A stretch of 64,000 nt of DNA from VRUE01 sp963717375. GTDB lineage: Bacteria; Actinomycetota; Thermoleophilia; Solirubrobacterales; 70-9. The stretch spans positions 1,364,001-1,428,000 of the forward strand of contig OY970329.1 of NCBI GenBank assembly GCA_963717375.1, read 5' to 3'. Under the pieces are notes generated by a model, which was not told the origin of the DNA, searched no databases, and worked only from the letters and a program-made list of their open reading frames with translations. Shown piece by piece: positions 53,094 to 62,581 of this stretch; position 1 is the stretch's first letter, and each line of letters opens with the position of its first letter. The translations under genes and the position numbers were made by a program.

Positions 53094-54421
53094 GCAGGAA
53101 CCAGGTCGGGCTCGCGCGCCGGGTGGCGGGCGGTGAGGACGACCGGGGTTCCGTCCTTGGGGGAGAGCGTGATGTTGCGGCGGCCGATCTTCTCCGGGGC
53201 CGGGCTCGCCTTGTGCAGCTCGCAGCGGGTCAGCACCTCGCGCAGTGCTATCCGCATCTCGAACTCGGCGAAGGCGGCGCCGATGCAGCGGCGGATGCCA
53301 CCGCCGAAGGGGATCCAGGCGTAGGTGTCCGGCGAGCCCTCGAGGAAGCGCTCGGGGCGGAAGGCGAAGGGCTCGGGGAAGGAGTCGGCGCGGGTGTGGG
53401 CGAGCCAGATCGCCGGAGTTACGTCGGTGCCGGCGGGCAGGGTGAGTCCGTCGGCGACGAGGTCCTTGTTGAGGCGGCGGCCGGCGAGCGGCACCACCGG
53501 GCGCAGGCGCAGCGACTCGCTGATCGTCGCCCGCAGGTAGTCGTCCTCACCCTGCTCGAGCGAGTCGCGCAGGCGCCCCAACTCGCGCGGGTGGCGCAGC
53601 AACAGGTCGAAGGTCCAGGCCAGCGCCGTCGCCGTGGTCTCGTGGCCGGCGAGCAGCAGCGTCATCAGCTGGTCGCGCAAATCGGTGTCGCTCATGCCTG
53701 ACCCGTCCTCGAATTCAGCCTGCATCAACAGCGAGAGGATGTCCTCGCGTTCCTCGTAGTTGCCGTTGGCGCGGTGCTCGGCGATCTCCGCGTAGAGCAG
53801 ATCGTCGGCCTCGTTCAGCTGCCGTTCGAACCTGGCCCAGGGCCCGCGACCGCCGAAGCGGCGAGAGGCCAAGCTGGTCAGCTGGGCGAACGGCGAGGCC
53901 GTCTCCTCCAGAACCCTGGTGAGGACCTCGCGCAGGCGCTCCAGGCGAGGCCCGTCGGCGACGCCGAAGACGACGCGCAGGATCACCTCGAGCGTGATCG
54001 CCTGCATGCGCGGGTGTATCGCGAACTCCTCACCCAGCGGCCAGGAGTCGATCTCGCGGTCGACGATCTCCTCGACCAGCGGCTGGTACGAGCGCATCCG
54101 CTCGCCGTGAAAGGGCGGCAGCATCACCTTGCGGTGGGCGAGATGATCGGCGCCTTCGGTGACCAGCAGCGAGCGGGCGCCGACGATCGGGGTGAGGATG
54201 ATGTCGCGCCCCGGCGGCAGCCCGTGCGAGCGCTCGGTATAGAGGGCCTTGATCGCAGCTGGGTCGGAGATCAACACCATCGGCCGCTCGAAGGTCATGA
54301 ACTTGACGCTGAAGCTGTCGCCGAACTTTTCGCGGCACTCCTGCATGAAGGGGAGCGGCCGGAAGCTCCAGCGCAGGGTCTGCACCAGGGGCGAGCTCTT
54401 CGGTTCGGGTGGAAGGGTCAC
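53090..54421 (-). CDS. Cytochrome P450
   Basis: 443 residues. I-helix 'LLLAGHETTATAL', K-helix 'ESLR' (E-x-x-R) and heme loop 'FGGGIRRCIGAAFA' with the Cys ligand are all present; no membrane anchor. A soluble bacterial monooxygenase whose substrate and redox partner are not visible. It resembles CYP110/CYP197-like fused-free bacterial forms only in general layout. GTG start. Confidence 0.94.
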   Translation of the reverse strand: MTLPPEPKSSPLVQTLRWSFRPLPFMQECREKFGDSFSVKFMTFERPMVLISDPAAIKALYTERSHGLPPGRDIILTPIVGARSLLVTEGADHLAHRKVMLPPFHGERMRSYQPLVEEIVDREIDSWPLGEEFAIHPRMQAITLEVILRVVFGVADGPRLERLREVLTRVLEETASPFAQLTSLASRRFGGRGPWARFERQLNEADDLLYAEIAEHRANGNYEEREDILSLLMQAEFEDGSGMSDTDLRDQLMTLLLAGHETTATALAWTFDLLLRHPRELGRLRDSLEQGEDDYLRATISESLRLRPVVPLAGRRLNKDLVADGLTLPAGTDVTPAIWLAHTRADSFPEPFAFRPERFLEGSPDTYAWIPFGGGIRRCIGAAFAEFEMRIALREVLTRCELHKASPAPEKIGRRNITLSPKDGTPVVLTARHPAREPDLVPA

Positions 54422-54505
54422 GGCGGGAAGGATCGCATACTGGCTGCCCAGCCAGTATGAAGGCTCGGTTCAGCCACGCCGCGCTCCTCGCTAGCATCGG
54501 CGCCG

Positions 54506-55354
54506 ATGGCTCCCCTCGCCGATTTGAAGCTCCACTCCTCCGGGAAGGTCCGCGAGATCTACGAGTGGGAGGACGACCTGCTGATGGTCGCCTCCGACCG
54601 GATCTCGATCTACGACGTCGTCATGCCGACGCCTATCCCCGACAAGGGCAAGGTGCTGAACCGGATCTCCGAATTCTGGTTCGAGCTGACCGGCGACATC
54701 GTCCCCAACCACTTCCTCTCCGACGACGTGCCGGAAGAGGTGGCGGAACGGGCGATGCGGGTGCGGAGGCTGGAGATGTACCCGGTCGAGTGCGTGGTCC
54801 GCGGCTATCTCTCCGGCTCGGGCTGGAAGGAATACAAGAACGACGGCACCGTCTGCGGGATCGAGCTGCCGCCCAACCTGCTCGAGTCCGACAAGCTGCC
54901 CGAGCCGATCTTCACCCCGGCGACCAAGGCCGAGATCGGCGACCACGACGAGAACGTCGACTTCGATCGCGCCGCCGAGATCGTCGGCGACCGGGCGCTG
55001 ATGGAAGAGCTGCGGCGAATCTCGATCGAGGTCTACACACGCGGCGCCGAACACGCGGCCGAGCGCGGCATCATCCTCGCCGACACCAAGTTCGAGTTCG
55101 GCCGCCACGCCGGCGCCGAGATCGTCCTCGCCGACGAGGTCCTGACCCCCGACTCCTCGCGCTTCTGGCCGGCCGACCGCTACCAGCCCGGCAGCACGCA
55201 GCCGTCCTTCGACAAGCAGTACGTGCGCGACTGGGCAACCGAGAGCGGCTGGGATAAGACCCCGCCCGCCCCCGAGATTCCGCCCGACGTGATCGAGCAG
55301 ACGCGGGCCAAGTACATCGAGGCCTACGAGCGGATCACGGAGCTGTCCTTCTAG
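54506..55354 (+). CDS. purC: Phosphoribosylaminoimidazole-succinocarboxamide synthase
   Basis: 282 residues. 'SSGKVREIYEWEDDLLMVASDRISIYDVVMP', 'VECVVRGYLSGSGWKEY' and 'ADTKFEFGR' are SAICAR-synthase signatures. It joins CAIR and aspartate, step 8 of the pathway. Its TAG overlaps the purS GTG by one base. Confidence 0.97.
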   Translation: MAPLADLKLHSSGKVREIYEWEDDLLMVASDRISIYDVVMPTPIPDKGKVLNRISEFWFELTGDIVPNHFLSDDVPEEVAERAMRVRRLEMYPVECVVRGYLSGSGWKEYKNDGTVCGIELPPNLLESDKLPEPIFTPATKAEIGDHDENVDFDRAAEIVGDRALMEELRRISIEVYTRGAEHAAERGIILADTKFEFGRHAGAEIVLADEVLTPDSSRFWPADRYQPGSTQPSFDKQYVRDWATESGWDKTPPAPEIPPDVIEQTRAKYIEAYERITELSF

Positions 55355-55590
55355 TGCCCCGGGCGCGGGTCTTGATCCGTCCCAAGGAGGGAATCCTCGA
55401 TCCTCAGGGCAAGGCGGTCGAGCGGGCGCTGCCGGCGCTCGGCTTCGAGGGGATCGAGCACGTGCGGGTCGGCCGCATGGTCGAGTTGGAAGCCGAGGAC
55501 CCCGAGCGGCTCGGCGAGCTCTGCGAGAAGCTGCTCGCCAACCCGCTGATCGAGGACTACGAGATCGAGCGCCTCGACGGCGCCGCCTGA
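55354..55590 (+). CDS. purS: FGAM synthase subunit PurS
   Basis: 78 residues: 'ARVLIRPKEGILDPQGKAVERALPALGFEGIEHVRVGRMVELE' is the family pattern. A small dimer that bridges PurQ and PurL. GTG start; one-base overlaps with purC and purQ (TAGTG, TGATG). Confidence 0.95.
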   Translation: MPRARVLIRPKEGILDPQGKAVERALPALGFEGIEHVRVGRMVELEAEDPERLGELCEKLLANPLIEDYEIERLDGAA

Positions 55591-56225
55591 TGCGCTGGGG
55601 AGTGCTCCAGTTCCCCGGCTCCTGCGACGAGCGGGACGCCCTGCACGCCTGTGAGCTGAGTGGCGGCGAGGCGCGGCTGGTCTGGCACGAAGAGCGGGAC
55701 TTGGACGGGATCGACGCCGTCGTCGTCCCCGGCGGCTTCTCCTATGGCGACTACCTGAGGGCCGGCGCGATCGCCCGCTTCTCAGAGGCGATGGAGGCAG
55801 TGGCGGAGTTCGCCGCGGCCGGCGGTCCGGTGCTGGGGATCTGCAACGGCTTCCAGGTCCTCTGCGAGGCGGGCCTCCTCCCCGGCGCCTTGCTGCTCAA
55901 CGAGAGCCTCCGCTTCACCTGCCGCCAGCTCGACCTGATCGACGGCGACGAGCGCCTCTCGATCCCGGCCAAGCACGGTGAAGGGCGGTACTTCGCGCCG
56001 GACGAGGCGCTCGATGCGCTGGAGGCGAACGGGCAGGTCGCCTACCGCTACGCGCCTGGACAGAACCCGAACGGCTCGGCTCGCGACATCGCCGGGGTTC
56101 GCAACGAGGCCGGCAACGTGGTCGGGCTGATGCCGCATCCGGAGCACGCGGTCGATCCGCTGACCGGCTCCACCGACGGCCTGCGCGTCTTCGAAGCCGT
56201 CGCCGCGGCAGGGGCGCCGGCGTGA
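55590..56225 (+). CDS. purQ: FGAM synthase glutaminase subunit PurQ
   Basis: 211 residues, class I glutamine amidotransferase: nucleophile Cys in 'GICNGFQVLCEAGLLPGA' and His/Glu in 'LMPHPEHAVDP'. It supplies ammonia to PurL. Its TGA overlaps purL by 4 bp. Confidence 0.97.
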   Translation: MRWGVLQFPGSCDERDALHACELSGGEARLVWHEERDLDGIDAVVVPGGFSYGDYLRAGAIARFSEAMEAVAEFAAAGGPVLGICNGFQVLCEAGLLPGALLLNESLRFTCRQLDLIDGDERLSIPAKHGEGRYFAPDEALDALEANGQVAYRYAPGQNPNGSARDIAGVRNEAGNVVGLMPHPEHAVDPLTGSTDGLRVFEAVAAAGAPA

Positions 56226-58411
56226 CGGTCGATGTCGCCAAGCACCGCGAGCTGGGCCTGACCGACTCCGAGTTCGAGCTGATCGTCGAGAAGCTCGGCC
56301 GCGAGCCCAACACCGTCGAGCTGGCGATGTTCAGCCTGCTTTGGTCCGAGCACTGCGCCTACAAGCACTCGCGCAAACTGCTCGGCCAACTGCCGACCGA
56401 GGGCGAGCGGGTGGTGATGGGGCCGGGAGAGAACGCCGGCGCCGTCGACATCGGCAACGGCTACGCGATCGCCTTCAAGGTCGAGTCCCACAACCACCCG
56501 AGCGCGGTCGAACCGTTTCAGGGGGCGGCGACCGGGGTCGGCGGGATCCTCCGCGACGTCTTCGCGATCGGCGCCCGCCCGATCGCGATCCTCGACTCGC
56601 TGCGCTTCGGCGAGCTGGACTCGGTGCGCTCGCGCCACCTGCTCGACGGGGCGGTACGGGGGATCGGCCACTACGGCAACTCGATCGGGGTGGCGACGGT
56701 CGGCGGCGAGATCTACTTCGAGGGACCGTACGAGCACAACTGCCTGGTCAACGCGATGTGCTTGGGGATCGCCAAGCAGGCCGACATGGTCCGCGCCGCA
56801 GCCGCCGGGGTCGGCAACGCGGTGGTCCTAATGGGCGCGACAACTGGGCGCGACGGGATCGGGGGCGCCTCGGTGCTGGCCTCGGCCGAGCTCGGCGAGG
56901 GCGACGAGGCGAAGCGGCCGACCGTCCAGGTCGGCGATCCCTTCGAGGAGTCGAAGGTGCTCGAGTGCTGCCTGGAGCTGCTGGAGAAGGGACTGCTGGT
57001 CTCGCTGCAGGACCTCGGCGCGGCGGGACTGACCTCCTCGGCCGGTGAGATGGCCTCTGCCGGCGGGGTCGGGATCGACCTCGACGTGGCGCGGGTGCCG
57101 CTGCGCGAGGCCGACATGGAGCCCTTCGAGATCATGGTCTCCGAGTCCCAGGAGCGGATGCTCGGCGTGGTCGAGCCGGCCAAGGTCGCCGACGTGCTGG
57201 CCGTCTGTGAGAAATGGCAGACCGGCTCGGCTGAGATCGGGATCGTCACCGACACGGGGCAGATCCGGATCCTGCGCGGCGACGAGGTGGTCGGCGAGAT
57301 GCCCGTCGAGGCCCTGGTCGACGGCTGCCCGCTCTACGACATCGAGCCGGCCGAGCCCGAGGGCTGGATCTACGGCAACCGGGCGACGCTCGAGCCCGGG
57401 ACTTCCGCCGAGGACACCTTGCTGGCCCTGCTCTCCTCACCCAGCATCGCCTCCAAGCGCTGGGTCTTCGAGCAGTACGACTCGGTAGTCGGTTCGCGCA
57501 CGGTGCGCCGGCCGGAGTCGGCCGACGCCGCCGTCCTGCAGGTGCCGGAGTCCGGCAACGCGATCGCGGTCTCGATCGACGGCAACGGTCGCCGCGTCGC
57601 CTGCAACCCGCACGCGGGCACGATCGAGGCGGTGCTCGAGTGCGCCCAGAACCTCGCCTGCGTCGGCGCCGAGCCGCTCGGCCTGACCAACTGCCTCAAC
57701 TTCGGCAACCCCGAGAAACCCACTCCGGCCTGGCAGCTCGACTGCGCCGTCTCCGGCCTTGCCGAGGCCTGCAGGGCGCTCGGCGTCCCCGTCGTCGGCG
57801 GCAACGTCTCGCTCTACAACGAGGGCCCGGAAGGGCCGATCTACCCAACCCCAGTCGTCGCCATGGTCGGCGAGCTTCCCGACCCGGCGAGGGCCTGCAG
57901 CAGCGCCTTCGCCAAGGAGGGCGACGCGATCGGCCTGCTCGGCCCCTTCTCCCCGACCCTGGCCGGCACCGAGCTGACGAAGCTTCGCGGCGAGCTCGAG
58001 ATGGGGCTCCCCCAACCCGAGGTCGAGGCGGTCGCCGCCGCCTGCGCGAGCGTCCGCGAGGCGGTCCGCGCCGGCAAACTCTCCTCCGCCCACGACATCA
58101 GCGACGGCGGCCTCGCCTGTGCCCTTGCCGAGTCGGCGATCGCCTCCGGCATCGGCTGCCAGGTCGATGTGGCGCCGCTGCGCAACCGCGGCTGCTCTCC
58201 CGAGGAGGCGCTCTTCGGCGAGGGGGCCGGGGGCTTCCTGCTTAGCGGCGACCTCGCGACGCTCAAGGAGATCGGTGCGACGCCGCTAGGCAGGGTCGGC
58301 GGCACGACGATCGAGATCGCCGCCGGCGATCGCAGCCTCACGGTGGGCCTCGCTGCTCTCGAGAGTGCCTGGCGCTCGCTGCGGTCGCAGGCCGAGCACG
58401 ACGGCGCCTGA
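56222..58411 (+). CDS. purL: FGAM synthase large subunit PurL
   Basis: 729 residues, the small-type PurL: 'LWSEHCAYKHSRKLL' (FGAR contact), 'VESHNHPSAVEPFQGAATGVGGI', and duplicated AIRS-like halves ending 'AHDISDGGLACALAESAIA'. It makes FGAM from FGAR with PurQ and PurS. The last 126 bp overlap the convergent MFS gene on the other strand. Confidence 0.97.
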   Translation: MTVDVAKHRELGLTDSEFELIVEKLGREPNTVELAMFSLLWSEHCAYKHSRKLLGQLPTEGERVVMGPGENAGAVDIGNGYAIAFKVESHNHPSAVEPFQGAATGVGGILRDVFAIGARPIAILDSLRFGELDSVRSRHLLDGAVRGIGHYGNSIGVATVGGEIYFEGPYEHNCLVNAMCLGIAKQADMVRAAAAGVGNAVVLMGATTGRDGIGGASVLASAELGEGDEAKRPTVQVGDPFEESKVLECCLELLEKGLLVSLQDLGAAGLTSSAGEMASAGGVGIDLDVARVPLREADMEPFEIMVSESQERMLGVVEPAKVADVLAVCEKWQTGSAEIGIVTDTGQIRILRGDEVVGEMPVEALVDGCPLYDIEPAEPEGWIYGNRATLEPGTSAEDTLLALLSSPSIASKRWVFEQYDSVVGSRTVRRPESADAAVLQVPESGNAIAVSIDGNGRRVACNPHAGTIEAVLECAQNLACVGAEPLGLTNCLNFGNPEKPTPAWQLDCAVSGLAEACRALGVPVVGGNVSLYNEGPEGPIYPTPVVAMVGELPDPARACSSAFAKEGDAIGLLGPFSPTLAGTELTKLRGELEMGLPQPEVEAVAAACASVREAVRAGKLSSAHDISDGGLACALAESAIASGIGCQVDVAPLRNRGCSPEEALFGEGAGGFLLSGDLATLKEIGATPLGRVGGTTIEIAAGDRSLTVGLAALESAWRSLRSQAEHDGA

Positions 58412-59731
58412 GACGAGCGCCGCGAAGACGGAGAAGAGGTAGGCGTCGTTGGAGACGTCGAGGGCGGCCTGAAGCGTCGCCGGTTCGCCGACCATGGCGA
58501 CGAGGATCGCGGTGCCGAGCACGGCGCCGATCTGGCGGAAGGCAGCGTTGACTGCACTGGCCGTGGCGAAGCGGTCGTCGGGGACGTCGCGGACGGCGGC
58601 CGAGCCGAGGGTCGGGAAGGCGAGGCCGATGCCGATGCCGGTCAGGCAGGCGCCGGGCAGCCAGAGGCCGAGCCAGTCGGGGGTGGCGCCGGCAGAGCGC
58701 AGGACCATCACCCCAGCGGCAAAAAAGAGGGTGCCGGGGACGATCACGGCGCGGTGGCCGAAGCGGTCGGCGAGGCGGCCGGCCGGGCCGGCGACGATCG
58801 TCGAGAGGGCTGGCCCGGGCAGGGTCGCGGCGCCGGCCTGAAGCACGGTGTAACCCCAGATCGAGGTGAGGAAGACGACGTTGCCGAGGATCAGCGAGAA
58901 GAAGGCGGCGGCGAAGAGCAGCGTGCCGAGGTTGCCGATGCGGAAGGAACGGTGGCGGAACAGCTCCGGCTCGACGATCGGGCGCGGGTGGCGGGTGCTG
59001 CGCCAGACTACGGCGGTGAGCAGGATCGCGGCGGCGGCGAAGGAGCCAAGGGTTGAGGTCGAGGTCCAGCCCCAGTCGTTGCCCTCGACGATCGCGAGGG
59101 TGACCAGCGCCAGGCTGACGGCAAGCATCAGCGCCCCCGGGAGGTCGGGAAGCCGGCTATCGCGCTGAGGGCGCTCGCGCAGGCGACGGGTGCCGGCGAA
59201 AACGACCGCGGCGCCGAGCGGCAGGTTGACGAGGAAGACGAGGCGCCAGTCGGAGAGCTCGACCAAGGCGCCGCCCAGGGTGGGGCCGATCGCCGCGGCG
59301 GCCGCCGCGGCGGCGCCCCAGAGCCCGACCCCGGCGGCGCGGCGCTCGGGCGGGAAAGCGTCGAGGACGAGCGCCAGCGAGGTCGGCGCGATCATCGCCG
59401 CGCCGATGCCCTGCAGAACGCGGAAGGCGATCAGCAGCCCGAGCGAGGGCGCGACCGCGCAGAGCAGGCTGGCGGCGGTAAAGCCACTGACGCCGAGCAG
59501 GAAGATGCGCTTGTGGCCAAAGCGGTCGGCGAGCCCGCCCGCGGGCACGAGCAGAGCGGCGATGACGACGAAGTAGCCGTCGAGCACCCAGGAGAGCGCG
59601 TCGCGTCCCGATCCCGAAAAGGAGGACGAAATGTCGGGGAAGGCGATGTTGACGATCGTCGCGTCGAGGAAGGCGAGGAAGGCGCCGGCACAGGCGATCG
59701 CCACCGCATTTTTATGCCCACGGTCATACAT
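58286..59731 (-). CDS. MFS drug efflux transporter, DHA2 (EmrB/QacA-like, 14 TM)
   Basis: 481 residues with about 14 membrane segments; 'FLDATIVNIAFPDI' (TM1 motif of this family), 'GGLADRFGHKRIFLLGV' (MFS motif A) and 'RVLQGIGAAMIAPTSLAL' are present. It probably exports drugs with protons. Divergent from a TetR gene with 18 bp between starts and a shared operator. The last 42 codons overlap the 3' end of purL; a stop before this overlap does not exist in frame. Confidence 0.93.
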   Translation of the reverse strand: MYDRGHKNAVAIACAGAFLAFLDATIVNIAFPDISSSFSGSGRDALSWVLDGYFVVIAALLVPAGGLADRFGHKRIFLLGVSGFTAASLLCAVAPSLGLLIAFRVLQGIGAAMIAPTSLALVLDAFPPERRAAGVGLWGAAAAAAAAIGPTLGGALVELSDWRLVFLVNLPLGAAVVFAGTRRLRERPQRDSRLPDLPGALMLAVSLALVTLAIVEGNDWGWTSTSTLGSFAAAAILLTAVVWRSTRHPRPIVEPELFRHRSFRIGNLGTLLFAAAFFSLILGNVVFLTSIWGYTVLQAGAATLPGPALSTIVAGPAGRLADRFGHRAVIVPGTLFFAAGVMVLRSAGATPDWLGLWLPGACLTGIGIGLAFPTLGSAAVRDVPDDRFATASAVNAAFRQIGAVLGTAILVAMVGEPATLQAALDVSNDAYLFSVFAALVSGAVVLGLRPQRAPGTLESSEAHREAAIAGGDLDRRAADPA

Positions 59732-59764
59732 CGGAGCGGACTATAGACTATGACCGTGGGCATA
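59713..59764. promoter_or_regulatory. Two copies of a 16-bp TetR-type operator in inverted orientation
   Basis: TATGCCCACGGTCATA (59713-59728) and its exact reverse complement TATGACCGTGGGCATA (59749-59764) are separated by 20 bp. Each 16-mer is itself an imperfect palindrome (TATGnCCnnGGnCATA, 12 of 16 positions). One covers the start of the MFS gene, the other the ATG of the TetR gene. The arrangement is that of a dual operator for the divergent pair. Confidence 0.8.
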
Positions 59765-60370
59765 GCGCGCATAGCCGACGGAGAGCCAAGCGAGCGCAAG
59801 CGCCGCGACGGCCGCGCACTGCTGCTCAAGGGGGCGCGGCAGCTGCTCGCCGAGAAGGGCTACGCCGGGATGGAGCTGCGTGACGTCGCTGAGCGCGGCA
59901 AGGCACCGCGTGGCTCGATCTACCACCACTTCCCCGGCGGCAAGGTGCAGCTCGCCCGCGAGGCAGCCGAACTCGAGGGGACGACGATCCGCGACCTGAT
60001 CGAACGCTCGCTCGAGGAGCGCGGGTTGAAGCAGACGCTCGCCCTCTTCGGCGACGTCTTCCGCCGCCGGGTCGCCGACTACCCCGAGCGGATCGGCTGC
60101 CCCGTCGCCGCGGTCGCCCTGGCCCGGCCCGAGGACCCCGAGCTCGCCGCCGTCGCGACCGCCGCCTTCCAAAGCTGGGAACGGCCGATCGCAGCGGCGC
60201 TGCGTGACGAAGGCGTCAGCCCCAAGGATGCGGAGACCTTCGCCGGCCTCGTCGTCTCCACGGTCGAGGGCGCCCTGCTGCGCGCCCGCGCCGCCGGCAG
60301 CCAGGAGCCGCTCGACTCGGCGATCGGCGGCCTTGGGCACGCGCTGGACCGGTTGCTCGAGGGCCACTAG
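59750..60370 (+). CDS. TetR-family transcriptional regulator
   Basis: 206 residues. The N-terminal helix-turn-helix includes 'GARQLLAEKGYAGMELRDVAERGKAPRGSIYHHFPGGKVQLA'; the C-terminal effector domain resembles the LmrA/YxaF branch ('RIGCPVAAVALA'). It most likely represses itself and the divergent MFS pump by binding the paired operators covering both starts. The ligand is unknown. Confidence 0.93.
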   Translation: MTVGIARIADGEPSERKRRDGRALLLKGARQLLAEKGYAGMELRDVAERGKAPRGSIYHHFPGGKVQLAREAAELEGTTIRDLIERSLEERGLKQTLALFGDVFRRRVADYPERIGCPVAAVALARPEDPELAAVATAAFQSWERPIAAALRDEGVSPKDAETFAGLVVSTVEGALLRARAAGSQEPLDSAIGGLGHALDRLLEGH

Positions 60371-60504
60371 CCCAAGCGCCGCCGGAACGGCCGCAAATCG
60401 CGGGCTTTCGCCACCGGCTTACCGGCCGCCCGCCGTTGCTACCCTGCCCCGGTAGGCAGTCCGCCTGCGCGTCACGTCCTTCCCCAACCGCGAGGAAAGC
60501 GCGC

Positions 60505-61950
60505 TTGACTCCGCCCCAGGGGCAGTTCATAGACCGCGACAGCCCGCGCGAGGAATGCGGGGTGTTCGGCGTATACGGACCCGGGCACGATGTCTCCCGG
60601 CTCGCCTACTTCGCGCTTTACGCGTTGCAGCACCGCGGCCAGGAGTCGGCCGGCATCGCGACCTGCGAGGGCGGCCACATCACCACCCTGCGCGACTCGG
60701 GCCTCGTCTCCCAGGTCTTCGATGAGGAGAAGCTGCGGGCGCTGGAGGGCGACATGGCGATCGGCCACACGCGTTACTCGACCACCGGCGGCGGCTCCTG
60801 GGAGAACGCCCAGCCGGTCTGGCGCGACGACGGCCGCGAGCTGGCGCTCGCCCACAACGGCAACCTGACCAACGCGGTCGAGCTCTGGGGCGAGCTGAAG
60901 GAGAAGGGGATCGCCTTCCGCGGCACTTCGGACTCGGAGATCATCGCGGCGCTGCTCTCCTCCCACGACGGCAAGCTGATCGAGGACGCGGTCTGCGATG
61001 TGATGCCGCGGCTCGAGGGCGCCTACTCGACCGTGGTGATGACCAAGCGCGCGATCGTCGCCTTCCGCGACCCGCACGGGATCCGGCCGCTCTCGCTGGG
61101 ACGGCTCGACGACCGCTTCGTGGTTGCGTCGGAGAGCTGCGCCTTCGACATCATCGGCGCCAAGCTGATGCGCGAAGTCCACCCCGGCGAGATGGTCTCG
61201 CTGACCGAGCGGGGGCTGGAGACGCGCCAGGTGGTCAAGGCCGAGCGACCGGCGATGTGCGTCTTCGAGCACATCTACTTCTCCCGTCCCGACAGCCGCC
61301 TCGAGGGCAAAGTGCTGCAGCAGGTGCGAGGGCGGATGGGCGAGATCCTCCATCGCGAGTCGCCGGTCGAGGCCGACCTGGTGATCTCGGTGCCCGACTC
61401 CGGCAACCCGGCCGCGGCCGGGTTCGCCCGTGCCTCGGGCCTGCCCCGCGACGACGGCCTGATCAAGAACCGCTACGTGGCGCGGACCTTCATCCAGCCC
61501 GGCCAGGAGCTGCGCAAGCACGGCCTGCGGCTGAAGTTCAACCCGCTGCCGGAGATCGTCTCCGGCCAGAGGATCGTCGTCGTCGACGACTCGATCGTGC
61601 GCGGCAACACGACGCGGCAGATCGTCGGCATGCTGCGCGACGCCGGAGCGCGCGAGGTGCACCTGCGGATCTCGGCGCCGCCGATCCGCAACCCCTGCCA
61701 CTACGGGGTCGACATGTCGACCCGCGAGGAGATGATCGCCCACAAGCGCACCGTGCAGGAGATCGCCGACGAGCTCGACGCCGACTCGCTCGCCTACCTC
61801 TCGCTCGAGGGCGTCTACGAGGCGATCGGCACCGCGCCCGAAGACCACTGCGACGCCTGCTTCAGCGGCCGTTATCCGCTCGGCGATCCTGAAGAGGCGA
61901 ACGGCAAGTTCGCGCTCGAGGACGTCGCCGTGGTCCCGGCCTCGCGGTAG
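60505..61950 (+). CDS. purF: Amidophosphoribosyltransferase
   Basis: 481 residues. TTG 60505 has GAGGAAAG 6 bases upstream. A 17-residue propeptide precedes the nucleophile C18 ('EECGVFGVYG'). The PRPP loop is 'VVVDDSIVRGNTTRQ'; Cys in 'AMCVFEHIYF', 'NPCHYGVDM' and 'HCDACFSG' match the 4Fe-4S ligands of the B. subtilis-type enzyme. It makes phosphoribosylamine, the first committed step. purN follows 10 bp later. Confidence 0.96.
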   Translation: MTPPQGQFIDRDSPREECGVFGVYGPGHDVSRLAYFALYALQHRGQESAGIATCEGGHITTLRDSGLVSQVFDEEKLRALEGDMAIGHTRYSTTGGGSWENAQPVWRDDGRELALAHNGNLTNAVELWGELKEKGIAFRGTSDSEIIAALLSSHDGKLIEDAVCDVMPRLEGAYSTVVMTKRAIVAFRDPHGIRPLSLGRLDDRFVVASESCAFDIIGAKLMREVHPGEMVSLTERGLETRQVVKAERPAMCVFEHIYFSRPDSRLEGKVLQQVRGRMGEILHRESPVEADLVISVPDSGNPAAAGFARASGLPRDDGLIKNRYVARTFIQPGQELRKHGLRLKFNPLPEIVSGQRIVVVDDSIVRGNTTRQIVGMLRDAGAREVHLRISAPPIRNPCHYGVDMSTREEMIAHKRTVQEIADELDADSLAYLSLEGVYEAIGTAPEDHCDACFSGRYPLGDPEEANGKFALEDVAVVPASR

Positions 61951-61960
61951 CTTCCCCGCG

Positions 61961-62581
61961 GTGAGCGACGGCTTCAAGCTGGTTGTGCTGGCCTCCGGGT
62001 CCGGGACGAACCTGCAGGCGATCCTCGACCGGCTGCACGGGCGGGACGGGATCGAGGTGGCCGGCGTGGGCTCCGACAAGAACGGGGCACGGGCGCTGGA
62101 ACGGGCGCGAGAGGCCGGGGTCGAGGCGGCGGTCTTTCCCCGCGAGGACTTCGCCAACCGCGAGGCGCGCGACGCGGCGATGGCCGGCTGGATCGAGGCG
62201 CGCGGCGCCGACCTGATCGTGCTCGCCGGCTACATGCAGCTCTTGAGCGGCGCCTTCGTCGCCCGCTTCCGCGACCGCATCGTCAACGTCCACCCCGCGC
62301 TGCTCCCCGCCTTCCCCGGCCTCGACGCGATCGGTCAGGCGCTCGATGCCGGGGTCGAGACGACCGGCGTCAGCGTCCACTTCGTCGACGAGGGAGTCGA
62401 CACCGGGCCGGTGCTGGCCCAGCGCGAGGTCGCCGTCCCCGCCGGTCGCGATCGGGCACAGCTCGAGGAGGCGATCCACGCCACCGAGCATGAGCTCTAC
62501 CCGGAGGCGATCCGCATGATCGCGGCGGGCAGGGTTAGGATCGAAGCGAACGGCCCTCGTCTGGTCGTGATCGATGAGTGA
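61961..62581 (+). CDS. purN: Phosphoribosylglycinamide formyltransferase
   Basis: 206 residues: 'VVLASGSGTNLQAI' at the N-terminus, 'IVNVHPALLPAFPG' (catalytic Asn and His) and 'HFVDEGVDTGPVL' (Asp). It transfers a formyl group from 10-formyl-THF to GAR. GTG start. purM, which often lies between purF and purN, is absent. Overlaps purH by 8 bp. Confidence 0.96.
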   Translation: MSDGFKLVVLASGSGTNLQAILDRLHGRDGIEVAGVGSDKNGARALERAREAGVEAAVFPREDFANREARDAAMAGWIEARGADLIVLAGYMQLLSGAFVARFRDRIVNVHPALLPAFPGLDAIGQALDAGVETTGVSVHFVDEGVDTGPVLAQREVAVPAGRDRAQLEEAIHATEHELYPEAIRMIAAGRVRIEANGPRLVVIDE

